The notes below the pieces were generated by a model, which was not told where the DNA came from, ran no database searches, and saw only the letters and a list, made by a program, of their open reading frames with translations. Positions 8,176 through 14,660 of a stretch of DNA of 40,454 nucleotides are shown here, one piece after another (position 1 is the stretch's first letter; each line of letters begins with the position of its first letter). Position numbers and translations under genes: made by a program. Source of the DNA: Micromonospora_J zhanjiangensis (GTDB taxonomy: Bacteria; Actinomycetota; Actinomycetes; Mycobacteriales; Micromonosporaceae); NCBI RefSeq assembly GCF_042650605.1, contig NZ_JBHSBN010000040.1, forward strand, positions 1-40,454, written 5' to 3'.

Positions 8176-8634
8176 TCAGGCCGCGTCGTCCGTCTCGGCC
8201 GGTGCGGGCTGGCCGTACATGCCCATTTCGACCGCGTCCGCGGTCAGCTCGTCGAGGATCGCCCGGCGGGCTTGACCGCGTCTGTCTCGGTAGGCCAAGA
8301 CTTGGTCGAGCGGAATCCTGCGGGACGAGTTGGGCCGCGAGTAGCCGATCTCACCGGCTTCCAGCAGCTTGATCAGGGTCGGACGGGACACTCCGAGCAA
8401 ACCTGCCGCCTCAGTGGTCGTCAACTCCCGGTCCACCGGCACGATCGCAACCCCACGCCCGGACGCCAAGACGTCGGCAATCCTGGTCAACACGTCCCGC
8501 ACCGACACCGGAACCTCAACCTGAGCCGCACCACGGCGGACGGCCAGCTCTCCCGAGCCCTCATGAAGCAAACTGGCCAACTCGGCCAGCGAAGCACCTT
8601 CATCATCCGCTGGCACAACCGCGTCCGTGGCCAT
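8176..8634 (-). CDS. Excisionase-type HTH protein, probable antitoxin to the PIN protein
   Basis: 152 residues from the ATG at 8634, chosen over an ATG fifteen bases upstream because GAGGAGGGG sits ideally in front of it. The central region TTTEAAGLLGVSRPTLIKLL is an excisionase/MerR-like winged HTH, followed by EIGYSRPNSSRRIPLDQVLAYRD, the typical second half (HTH_17). The N-terminal 60 residues are acidic and probably helical; the C-terminus is Glu/Ala rich. HTH_17 proteins directly upstream of PIN genes are a known toxin-antitoxin arrangement in actinobacteria; the HTH part would autoregulate and the tail neutralise the toxin, though that division of labour is inferred. Confidence 0.85.
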   Translation of the reverse strand: MATDAVVPADDEGASLAELASLLHEGSGELAVRRGAAQVEVPVSVRDVLTRIADVLASGRGVAIVPVDRELTTTEAAGLLGVSRPTLIKLLEAGEIGYSRPNSSRRIPLDQVLAYRDRRGQARRAILDELTADAVEMGMYGQPAPAETDDAA

Positions 8635-8832
8635 GGCCCCTCCTCTCATCCCACGCCAACCACCATCATCCCTCGAAGTGAAAAAAGTGCAACCGCCTTG
8701 CCAATTCAGGCGCCGGCTTCACCGTTCGGATGGGTGGGCGTTCGCGTCGCTCGTATCCTCCGCTCGGTGGGGGTGAACGACGCAGGGCCCACCCAGCTTC
8801 GTCCAGGCCGGCCCCGTGGGCGCGTTTCGGGC

Positions 8833-8937
8833 CTACCGACTGCCGCCGGTACCGCGCACGTCCATCACGGTGCCGACCACGACCAGCACCGTGAAGATCA
8901 GCAACATCACCCAGAACGGCACCCGGTCGCGCGTCAC
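8833..8937 (-). CDS. Very small single-pass membrane protein
   Basis: A 34-residue gene: GTG at 8937, TAG at 8833. The peptide starts VTRDRVPF, has one hydrophobic helix WVMLLIFTVLVVVGTVM (residues 9-25) and ends in a short Gly/Arg tail. Its GTG overlaps the TGA of the upstream Cys-rich gene as GTGA, and GGAGAG lies just upstream of the start, so it is the last cistron of a coupled operon of tiny genes. A basic N-terminus followed by a helix predicts insertion with the C-terminal tail outside. I recognise no family. The coupling, ribosome binding site and clean membrane helix argue that it is real. Confidence 0.65.
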   Translation of the reverse strand: MTRDRVPFWVMLLIFTVLVVVGTVMDVRGTGGSR

Positions 8938-9128
8938 AGCCTCTCCGTTCGGATGATCGCCGCCGGTGCCGGACCGGCATGCTCTTCCAGGTACCGCCGG
9001 GCTGTGGCCCGGGCCTCGCAGTTGTGAACCCTGCAGATCGGGCAGCCGTCCGGCCCGGACCAGTGCTCGGTGACCATCTTCTTCGCCGCCTTGACCAGGT
9101 CGGCATGCACCTTCGACGGGTCACTCAC
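8934..9128 (-). CDS. Small Cys-rich protein (paralogue of the preceding cistron)
   Basis: 64 residues from a GTG at 9128 that overlaps the stop of the upstream gene as GTGA; an in-frame ATG further upstream (9191) lies inside that gene and is rejected. The key segment is EHWSGPDGCPICRVHNC: residues H22, C29, C32 and C37 give C-x2-C-x4-C, likely a zinc or other metal site. Then comes ARATARRYLEEHAG. The upstream protein has the same EHW, C-x2-C-x4-C and RYL elements, so the two arose by tandem duplication. Function unknown; probably a small metal-binding adaptor in the cytoplasm. Confidence 0.72.
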   Translation of the reverse strand: MSDPSKVHADLVKAAKKMVTEHWSGPDGCPICRVHNCEARATARRYLEEHAGPAPAAIIRTERL

Positions 9129-9310
9129 GACGCCAACACCCGGGCCGCGAGCCGGTCCAGGTACCGGTGCGCCGACTCCAGCCGGGGGCATCCGTCGTCG
9201 GTGCAGTCACCGCAGACCGGTCGCCAGGCGGTGCCCGGTCGCTGCCAGTGTTCGTCGACGGTGGCGTTGGCGGTGGCGACCAGGTCGGTGATGCTGACCG
9301 GCACGACCAT
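9125..9310 (-). CDS. Small Cys-rich protein (first of two paralogues)
   Basis: 61 residues from the ATG at 9310, five bases after the stop of the preceding gene. Sequence features: a hydrophobic start MVVPVSITDLV, then DEHWQRPG, the metal-site candidate CGDCTDDGC (C33, C36, C41, i.e. C-x2-C-x4-C) and a helix ESAHRYLDRLAARVL. Layout matches the next cistron in order and spacing (EHW, CxxCxxxxC, RYL). No known family is recognised. Its stop overlaps the next start, so the two paralogues are made in a fixed ratio from one transcript. Confidence 0.7.
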   Translation of the reverse strand: MVVPVSITDLVATANATVDEHWQRPGTAWRPVCGDCTDDGCPRLESAHRYLDRLAARVLAS

Positions 9311-9315
9311 CGCGG

Positions 9316-9531
9316 TCACCGGTCGCCGCCGATCCGGCCGGTCGGCGTGGGAGTCCGGTCGCCGTTCTCGGCGCGGGCCAGGCGCAGCAGGCGTTCCTTG
9401 GCCTTGGCGGCTTCCTCGGCGTCGGCCTGGCGGGCCGCTCGCAGGATCTTGTCCGGCGTGGGTCGCCGGCTGAACAGTCCCCTCGCGCTCTCCCGGGTAG
9501 CCGGGGGCGCGGCGGTGGAGGAAAGGACCAC
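9316..9531 (-). CDS. Small basic helical protein, first cistron of the micro-gene operon
   Basis: The frame is open from 9591; the start is uncertain (GTG at 9591, 9555 or 9531). The convincing part is the C-terminal half: LFSRRPTPDKILRAARQADA and then a long alternating Ala/Glu/Lys/Arg helix EEAAKAKERLLRLARAENGD, probably a coiled coil. It ends TPTGRIGGDR five bases before the Cys-rich gene. No domain is recognised. It is annotated because of strand, spacing and its helix; the N-terminus before about 9500 may be spurious. Confidence 0.5.
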   Translation of the reverse strand: MVLSSTAAPPATRESARGLFSRRPTPDKILRAARQADAEEAAKAKERLLRLARAENGDRTPTPTGRIGGDR

Positions 9532-9685
9532 TCCGGATCGAGACGGAGGGAGCACACCGCCGCGCCCCGACGGCCGGGCACGGAGCGTCACGCCGCGAAG
9601 CGAGGCGCCGCACCCGGTCTAGGGGCGACCAGCGCACCTATCCGCTGGCCGTGGCTCAATAGTCCGGGTGCGGCGACAGAGAGTG

Positions 9686-9742
9686 AATGTACGGGCCGTA
9701 CCGGACCGGACTGAACGTTACGAAGCCGGTACAGTACGTACC
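9686..9742 (-). promoter_or_regulatory. Candidate promoter and operators of the micro-gene operon
   Basis: Between the XRE-TPR gene and the small genes lie two palindromes: GTACGGGCCGTAC (9689-9701, 6-base arms) and GGTACAGTACGTACC (9728-9742, GGTAC/GTACC arms). Both share the half-site GGTAC or GTAC and may bind the XRE regulator encoded immediately upstream. A possible minus-strand promoter, TTCAGT (9715-9710) and TACATT (9691-9686) with an 18-base spacer, would place one palindrome upstream of -35 and the other over -10. This is inference from pattern only. Confidence 0.45.
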
Positions 9743-9744
9743 AG

Positions 9745-10977
9745 TTACGCCTCGGCACCCACCAGCGACGCCAACTCGGTCAGCTCGGTCGACATCGCAC
9801 GCCGCCGAGGCCGTGCAATCGTCTCGACGATGTCCCGCGCGTACCGCTGCTGCCGCAACCACGCCGGCGCCGAGCGCTTGATGCCCGACAGGACCTCCGT
9901 CGCGTCAGCGTGCTGGCCCATCTCGGCGTGCGCCCACGCCACATCCAACAGATGCCGATGCCAACTCGACGTCACCGCCGTGCCGCCCCGGACGTCGCCG
10001 GCCAGTTCCAGCACCCGACCCGGCTCGCCCGCGACGGCCGCTGTTTCGACCCGCTGCATCTCGACCCGCTGCCGGTCGAACCCGGACACCATCATCAGAT
10101 GCGCGCCGTCGGGATGCCGTTCACCGATCCGTACCGCGGCTGCGGCCGCTGAGTCGATCATCGTGCTCGCGTCGTCCGGCCGATTGTCGCGCGCCGCAGC
10201 GGCAGCGGCGCTCATGAGCAGCCACCCCCACGCCGCCAAGTCATCCGGCCGGGCACGGGAGAACCGCGGTTCGATCGCGTCGGCCGCGCTGACCGCGACG
10301 TCCTCCGCCTCACGTAGCCGCCCCTGCCGCAGCAGCAGCCACGTCATGCCTTGCAGCACCGTGGCGCTGATGACCTGGTCGCCGGACCGTTCGGCCGCGT
10401 CCAAGGCGGCGGTCAACGCGGCGTACGCCAGGTCACCGGCCCGCAGTTGGATCAGCAGGTTCCCGGTCAGGTGATGCGCCCGGGCGACCAGCGCGTACGC
10501 CTGCTCGCGGTGGGTGTCGTCGGCCTCGCCGGCGGCGGTCCGGGCGGCGGTCAGCAGGCCGGGCAACGCGGTGATCGTGGCCGCGTAGTCGTTGCGGTGG
10601 TACGTCTGGTCGACGCGGCGCAGCTCGGCCCGGACCGCGTCGAGCGTCGGTGGCTGGTCGGGCTGCGGGCCGGCCGGCCGGTGTCCGGCAAGCCCGCGTG
10701 CGGGCATCAGGACGCGGCGCAGTTCCAGCAGTGCCAGCGGTCGCTGGGTCGGTTCGGCTCGGGCGGCGGCCGAGGACGCGTCGCCGATCAGGGCCGTGGT
10801 GGGGACGTGGAGTGCTCGGGCGATCCGATGGAGGGTTTCCATCCGGGCCGAGGTGCGTTCGTTGCGCTCCAGCTTGCGGATCGTCTCGACGGAGATGCCG
10901 GCGTTCTCGGCCAACTGCTCTTGGGTGAGTGGTAGTGCCCTTCGTATGCGGGCAAGGTTCTCGCCGATCGTCGGCAT
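9745..10977 (-). CDS. XRE-family regulator with C-terminal TPR-like region
   Basis: 410 residues. N-terminal HTH at 5-60: ENLARIRRALPLTQEQLAEN, AGISVETIRKLERNER, LHRIARALHVPT. Residues about 100-400 are an Ala-rich helical array with TPR-like A/Y/L spacing (HREQAYALVARAHHLTGNLL, LRAGDLAYAALTAALDAAER, WLLLRQGRLREAEDVAVSAA). Such regulators in actinomycetes (BldD/SapB-era XRE-TPR, Rgg/PlcR-like architecture) sense a ligand or partner with the TPR part. RBS CAGGGAG precedes the ATG. It is followed by palindromes and the operon of tiny genes and is their likely regulator. A long Ala-rich array without a clear signalling-peptide gene nearby leaves the ligand open. Confidence 0.9.
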   Translation of the reverse strand: MPTIGENLARIRRALPLTQEQLAENAGISVETIRKLERNERTSARMETLHRIARALHVPTTALIGDASSAAARAEPTQRPLALLELRRVLMPARGLAGHRPAGPQPDQPPTLDAVRAELRRVDQTYHRNDYAATITALPGLLTAARTAAGEADDTHREQAYALVARAHHLTGNLLIQLRAGDLAYAALTAALDAAERSGDQVISATVLQGMTWLLLRQGRLREAEDVAVSAADAIEPRFSRARPDDLAAWGWLLMSAAAAAARDNRPDDASTMIDSAAAAAVRIGERHPDGAHLMMVSGFDRQRVEMQRVETAAVAGEPGRVLELAGDVRGGTAVTSSWHRHLLDVAWAHAEMGQHADATEVLSGIKRSAPAWLRQQRYARDIVETIARPRRRAMSTELTELASLVGAEA

Positions 10978-11105
10978 GGCGCACGCTCCCTGCGATGGTG
11001 GACCGGCTCCCGCACGGCCCGGTCCCTCTACTTCGCACGGTACGACCCTGGCTTCAGGGCTGCCAGCCGCTGCGTGGTGTCGCCGTTAGGTGGTCGCGTA
11101 CGCAG

Positions 11106-11417
11106 TCAGCCGATCTGCGGGCGTTCGTTTCCCTGCTGTACCGCGCGTTGGTGATCGGTCTTCTCCACCAAGGCCAGCAGGCTCCCGTGGAAAGCTTCAT
11201 GGGCCGGCCGTTCATCGGCGAAGGTACGGCTGTGATGCACGAGGCGCTTGGCCTCGCCCAGGTCCACGCTCAGCAGCTCGCGGACGGCCTTGATGCACGG
11301 GATCATCGGGTATCCCCGCGATCGCATCAGCGAGAGCACAGCCTCGATATCGTCGGCACGGTCAAGCATGTCACGCCCCGCAGCAAGGGCTTCATCGAAG
11401 CTCGCCGACCCGTCCAT
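11106..11417 (-). CDS. Small protein with a ribosomal L7/L12 C-terminal-like domain
   Basis: 103 residues. Residues 33-60, IPCIKAVRELLSVDLGEAKR and LVHHS, match the pattern of the L7/L12 C-terminal domain (I-K-x-[IV]-R-x-x-[TL]-x-x-[GD]-L-x-E-A-K-x-L-V), the part that docks translation factors. The N-terminal 30 residues are an acidic helix (FDEALAAGRDMLDRADDIEA); the C-terminus is polar. Proteins with this orphan domain occur in Streptomyces and relatives without known role. TACTCT at 11429-11424 ends 7 bases before the ATG, so the mRNA may be leaderless. It stands alone, in an accessory region. Confidence 0.72.
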   Translation of the reverse strand: MDGSASFDEALAAGRDMLDRADDIEAVLSLMRSRGYPMIPCIKAVRELLSVDLGEAKRLVHHSRTFADERPAHEAFHGSLLALVEKTDHQRAVQQGNERPQIG

Positions 11418-11597
11418 CCGGCAAGAGTACGACCGGTTCGTGTGGTAGCCCTACCCCTCCGACGCCGTGCCACGCTGTGCTTCGCTGCTGTACGGCTCGC
11501 CGCTAACGGCATCGTTGGTCTGATTGCCTCGGCTGGGCCCGATGCCGGTGTGCTCCGCTGCTGTGCCGTGGGCAGGGCTCGGACTGGCACTCCTCCG

Positions 11598-12095
11598 CTA
11601 TCCGAGTGTCTTGTTGATGAACTCGTCCCGGAAATCCTCGAAGAGCGCGGCCGCGAAGCGCACGCATTCGCGGAGCTGCTCCGCGTTCGCGAATGGAAGC
11701 TTGGGCGAGAAGGGCTCCGGAGTGAAATCCGGATCCACCGCCTGGACCACCTGTCGGGCGAGCCTCGGGTACGGGCCGCCGGCGACCACGTCACCGGCGG
11801 TCACATAGAGCATGAACTCGGCCGACGAAGTCCGGAACGAGGCCGTCATGACGATCTCGAAGCCGCCGTGCGTCTCAGCGTGCTCGAAGAAGCACTCCCG
11901 CGCGGAGTAGACGAAGTCGAGACCGGTCTCCGCCAACACCGCCGCGAGCTCCGCCCGGTCGGGATGGTGGCCCTGCCTGCCCGCCCGTTCATCCAGGCTG
12001 GCCAAACGCTCGTAGTAGCGGCGGCCGAAATTGATCCGGCCGGCGAGCTCGATCACTCTGTTGACGAGTTGGTGCGGATCTTGACCTGCACCCAC
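11598..12095 (-). CDS. Conserved-looking protein of unknown function
   Basis: 165 residues from GTG at 12095 with GGAGGAGGG about 6 bases upstream, one of the best ribosome binding sites in the window. The protein is acidic and mixed alpha/beta: GRINFGRRYYERLASLDERA, ETGLDFVYSARECFFEHAET, then beta-like GFEIVMTASFRTSSAEFMLY and a helical end LRECVRFAAALFEDFRDEFI. No signal peptide, membrane helix or nucleotide motif. I do not recognise the family. It lies in the island between the XRE-TPR gene and the IS701/hsdM scar. Codon usage looks native. Confidence 0.7.
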   Translation of the reverse strand: MGAGQDPHQLVNRVIELAGRINFGRRYYERLASLDERAGRQGHHPDRAELAAVLAETGLDFVYSARECFFEHAETHGGFEIVMTASFRTSSAEFMLYVTAGDVVAGGPYPRLARQVVQAVDPDFTPEPFSPKLPFANAEQLRECVRFAAALFEDFRDEFINKTLG

Positions 12096-12218
12096 CGCGC
12101 CCTCCTCCGTTCAGCCGACCGGACCAGACTATTAATCCAGCAGGAGATCCGTTCTGGCCTGCTCTGACGGTGTGGTTTTGTCCGTGGACGGCAAGCAGCC
12201 ACCGTCGAGCCTGAGGTT

Positions 12219-12566
12219 GTGTGGACCAAACAGGATACGGCGGTGGCGGCCGCCTACAGAGTAGACGCTGCACGGTGGTCTGGGCTGTTCGACGAGCTGA
12301 TGGATGCGATCGGGTCGCGTTCTAGCCGGTCTGAGCCCCGCAGGCGGGTGCGGGACTTCCTGGCCGGACTGCTGGCGCCGTTGCCGACCAAGAATTGCTG
12401 GACGATCGCGGAGCACGCCGGTGACGACGGTCCGGGCGGTATGCAGGATTTCATCGGTCGGGCAAGCTGGGACGACGCCATGGTTCGCGCGGACGTGCAG
12501 GACTTTGTCGTGGCTCGTCTCGGGCACCCCGACGGTGTCCTGTTGATCGACGAGACGGGTGCGAGC
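12219..12566 (+). pseudogene. IS701-family transposase, N-terminal fragment
   Basis: From a GTG at 12219 (GAGG upstream) about 115 codons match the start of IS701 (DDE_5) transposases: RVRDFLAGLLAPLPTKNCWT, IAEHAGDDGPGGMQ, FIGRASWDDAMVRADVQDFV and the first catalytic block GVLLIDETG, where the first Asp of the DDE triad is expected. Immediately after DETG the homology ends, and the next bases on the other strand encode HsdM. The other catalytic residues and the whole C-terminus are lost, so this is a dead remnant. The left IS terminus should lie around 12125-12215 but was not pinned down. Confidence 0.85.
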
Positions 12567-12816
12567 AGGTTGGCGAAGGAGTAGTTCGAGGTGTTGTAGA
12601 ACGGCCGGCTGGTCGCCTTCTTGACCTCGACCCTCAGCCGGTTCGGGTTGTCGTACTTCGCCGCCAACTCCCGCACCGTTTCCCGGTCTGGCTCGAGGAT
12701 GCAGTCGAGGCGGCGCAAGATCGTGAGAGGGAGGATCACTTGCCGTACTGGTTGGGGCGGTAGGGGCCCCGAAGCTGGTCCGCGATCGACCAGATGAAAC
12801 TACCGAGGGTGCTCAC
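12567..12816 (-). pseudogene. hsdM: Type I R-M methyltransferase HsdM, frameshifted N-terminal fragment
   Basis: On the minus strand a GTG at 12816 opens VSTLGSFIWSIADQLRGP, YRPNQYGK and then hits TGA; in the next frame the expected continuation follows at once: ILPLTILRRLDCILEPDR, ETVRELAAKYDNPNRL, RPFYNTSNYSFANLLA. The split is explained by loss of one G (AAG-TGATCCTC for AAG-GTGATCCTC) near 12738. These 80-odd residues are the HsdM N-terminal helical domain, parallel to residues 1-85 of the intact HsdM at 38020. The gene is cut at about 12566 where the IS701 fragment starts. It is doubly inactivated. Confidence 0.85.
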
Positions 12817-13199
12817 GAGGCTCGCTCAACGAAATCTTGGACGCCCAGCGCGAGCCCGCGCGCCGTCCGAACAGGCGTCGCACAGTCTACGACCGATGCC
12901 CTCGCGCGACGGGTCCGTCATGGTGCTCTGATCCCCGAACGCTGCCTTTCGCCCCATAGCTCGATACACGACCCCGCCGTCTGGAGCGGCGAATAGACAA
13001 TCCACCGAACCGGCGGCCGCCAGCAGGCCCGTAAGCCACAACTGGCGCCCCATGATGAGCGCCGGTAGCGGTAGTCCGACTCCTCAAGAGACCAACCGGC
13101 GCGCTGATGGGTAACGCCCGGCTGCCGGATGGGTCCAACGCAACGCACACCAGCGCCGGAGGCCCTGCTCCCAATCTGCTTCCAATTAAGGGGTAAGAC
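12817..13199. other. Gene-poor stretch between hsdM scar and tRNA
   Basis: About 380 bases without a convincing gene. Short frames exist on the minus strand (for example ending at 12826) but none has a good ribosome binding site, a domain, or neighbours that support it. The composition is less biased than the neighbouring genes. The stretch lies between island remnants and the 3' side of tRNA-Val and may be decayed element sequence. Confidence 0.5.
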
Positions 13200-13242
13200 G
13201 TCAGGAGCCCGTTACCGGCTACTCCGGTGACGGGCTCCTGAC
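13200..13242 (-). terminator. Hairpin terminator downstream of tRNA-Val
   Basis: Arms 13200-13218 and 13224-13242 (19 bases, one G-T-type mismatch, outer part GTCAGGAGCCCG) flank a 5-base loop. It lies 17 bases beyond the tRNA 3' end on the minus strand, so it should end the tRNA transcript. There is no pronounced U-run. Confidence 0.75.
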
Positions 13243-13258
13243 CTGCATACATGCACGG

Positions 13259-13330
13259 TGGGCGATACTGGGATCGAACCAGTGACCTCTTCGGTGTGAA
13301 CGAAGCGCTCTCCCGCTGAGCTAATCGCCC
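13259..13330 (-). tRNA. tRNA-Val (anticodon CAC)
   Basis: 72 bases on the minus strand fold as a cloverleaf: acceptor GGGCGAT with ATCGCCC, D arm GCTC/GAGC, anticodon stem CTTCG/CGAAG around loop TTCACAC (anticodon CAC, decoding GUG), T arm ACTGG-TTCGATC-CCAGT, discriminator A. The CCA end is not encoded (ACCG follows), as usual in actinobacteria. Its 3' end faces the accessory island at 7576-13258, so it may have served as an integration site, but I saw no duplicated tRNA 3' segment in the window. Confidence 0.97.
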
Positions 13331-13381
13331 TCAGCGCCGGGAACTCTACCCGATCGCCCCGCCCGCGCGCACATCCGGGGG

Positions 13382-13873
13382 TCAGTGTGTTGCCAGGTAC
13401 GCCAGCGCGCGCTGGACCACGTCGATGCCGAAGCTGTACTTCAGGGATGCCCAGACGACCGCCGCGACGAAGGCGAGACCGACGGTACCGAGCAGCGCCC
13501 GGACCGGAATGGACTGTCGACCCACCCATTTTGTCCAGCCGCGCACGTTTCGTCGGGTGAATTCGAGCAATCGGCGGGCCCAGATGAATTCGACCGCCCA
13601 GATGGCCAGGCCGGCGATGACGATCAGCCAGCCCGGACCGGGCAACGGGATGAGGGCCAGGCCGACCGCGACCACCAACGCTCCGAGGACGGCCACCGTG
13701 ATCTTGAGCACCACCCGGCCGGTCGGGTTGGCCCGGAGCAGGTCCAGGGTGATCCGTACCCGGCCCCGGCGGGGCTCCCGGCCCGGCGCGTCCCGGACGG
13801 TCGTGCCGGAGCCGGCGCCGTCCGGGGGCGGCGTCGACCGCTCGCCCCGGTCGGCCCGCTCATGATTCGACAC
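13382..13873 (-). CDS. PGPGW-motif transmembrane protein (TIGR02611-like)
   Basis: 163 residues from GTG at 13873 (GGGGGAGA just upstream); a longer frame exists but lacks such a site. A polar, Arg-rich N-terminus of about 50 residues precedes hydrophobic segments at about 57-77 (VVLKITVAVLGALVVAVGLA) and 80-100 containing LIPLPGPGWLIVIAGLAIW, the defining PGPGW motif, and another at 128-146. Family members are small inner-membrane proteins of unknown function, widespread in actinobacteria. It is transcribed towards the tRNA and divergently from ssgB. Confidence 0.87.
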   Translation of the reverse strand: MSNHERADRGERSTPPPDGAGSGTTVRDAPGREPRRGRVRITLDLLRANPTGRVVLKITVAVLGALVVAVGLALIPLPGPGWLIVIAGLAIWAVEFIWARRLLEFTRRNVRGWTKWVGRQSIPVRALLGTVGLAFVAAVVWASLKYSFGIDVVQRALAYLATH

Positions 13874-14155
13874 GTCTCCCCCGCCCCCAACCGCCGCTCG
13901 CGGGCCGCGTGACTCTAGGTAAATGCTCCATTGAGGAGATTCATCGCCATTTCCCAGGCCAGTGTCGGCCGCGCCCGTCACTCGACGGGACGACTGGACG
14001 TTACCGGAGTGAGTCACTGTCCGGACCACCCACTCCGGGCGGGCTCACCAACTTGGGCAAAACAGATACTTTACATGATTCTTTCCATGCGCACGGCGTT
14101 TCCGGACCGCCATCCCACCACCGGGTGAGATCAGAGCATGGCGGAGCGTAGCCAC

Positions 14156-14198
14156 GAGTATCACCTGAGTATGGAAACGCGGAACACGCGCGTTCCGC
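14156..14198 (+). promoter_or_regulatory. ssgB leader: paired GAGTAT boxes and hairpin
   Basis: In the 349-base gap upstream of ssgB two GAGTAT hexamers (14156-14161, 14167-14172) lie one helical turn apart, followed by a hairpin with arms GCGGAAC (14179-14185) and GTTCCGC (14192-14198), 25 bases before the ATG. ssgB of Streptomyces is controlled by developmental sigma factors with GGGTAT-like -10 boxes, so one GAGTAT might be such a -10; no matching GTTT box at proper spacing was found. The rest of 13874-14155 shows nothing I can name. Confidence 0.4.
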
Positions 14199-14222
14199 AG
14201 CGGTGCCGGGGGGAGAACGTCC

Positions 14223-14654
14223 ATGAGTGTCATCCGACCGACGACCGTCGAGGTCGAGACGTCGCTAAGGCTTGTCGCGCCTGACGCTACCGCGCTGCCG
14301 GTACGCGCCAGTCTACGCTACGATCCTTCTGATCCGTATGCGGTTCATGTCCTGTTTCATGCTGAATCGGCCGGTGGCGAGGCGGTGAGCTGGTCCTTCG
14401 CCCGGGAGCTGCTCGTCACCGGGCTCGACGAGCCGGCCGGGATCGGCGACGTCCGGGTCTGGCCGTGGGCCACCCCGCGCGGCGACTTCGTCGCGCTGGC
14501 CCTGTCCTCGCCGGACGGGAACGCCCTGTTCGAGGTGCCGCGCAGCGTGCTGGTGCGGTTCCTGCGGCGCACCTACGTGGTGGTGCCCCGCGGCCGCGAG
14601 GCCGACCACCTCGACGTCGACACGGCGGTCAACCGCCTGCTGGCCGGTCGCTGA
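14223..14654 (+). CDS. ssgB: SsgB, sporulation and cell-division regulator (SsgA-like protein)
   Basis: 143 residues that match SsgB closely along the full length: MSVIRPTTVEVETSLRLVAP, ALPVRASLRYDPSDPYAVHV, WSFARELLVTGLDEPAGIGD, VRVWPWATPRGDFVALALSS, FLRRTYVVVPRGREADHLDV. SsgB is the archetypal SsgA-like protein; in Streptomyces it positions FtsZ rings for sporulation septation together with SsgA. RBS GGGGGGAGA is 6 bases before ATG. Its presence indicates a morphologically complex, spore-forming actinomycete. It stands alone, with a long upstream region that probably holds developmental control. Confidence 0.95.
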   Translation: MSVIRPTTVEVETSLRLVAPDATALPVRASLRYDPSDPYAVHVLFHAESAGGEAVSWSFARELLVTGLDEPAGIGDVRVWPWATPRGDFVALALSSPDGNALFEVPRSVLVRFLRRTYVVVPRGREADHLDVDTAVNRLLAGR

Positions 14655-14660
14655 CCCTTC

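Noticed and set aside
9656..9862. 68-codon minus-strand frame between XRE gene and micro-genes
   Set aside because: It overlaps the XRE 3' end and the palindromes, has no ribosome binding site and no coherent protein features.
12826..13053. 75-codon minus-strand frame upstream of the hsdM scar
   Set aside because: No ribosome binding site, no recognisable domain; composition does not distinguish it from chance.
13212..13529. A minus-strand frame encoding a peptide through the tRNA (motif like VTGSIPVSPT)
   Set aside because: It is the usual artefact of translating a tRNA-Val gene and its flank; no ribosome binding site and overlap with a perfect cloverleaf.
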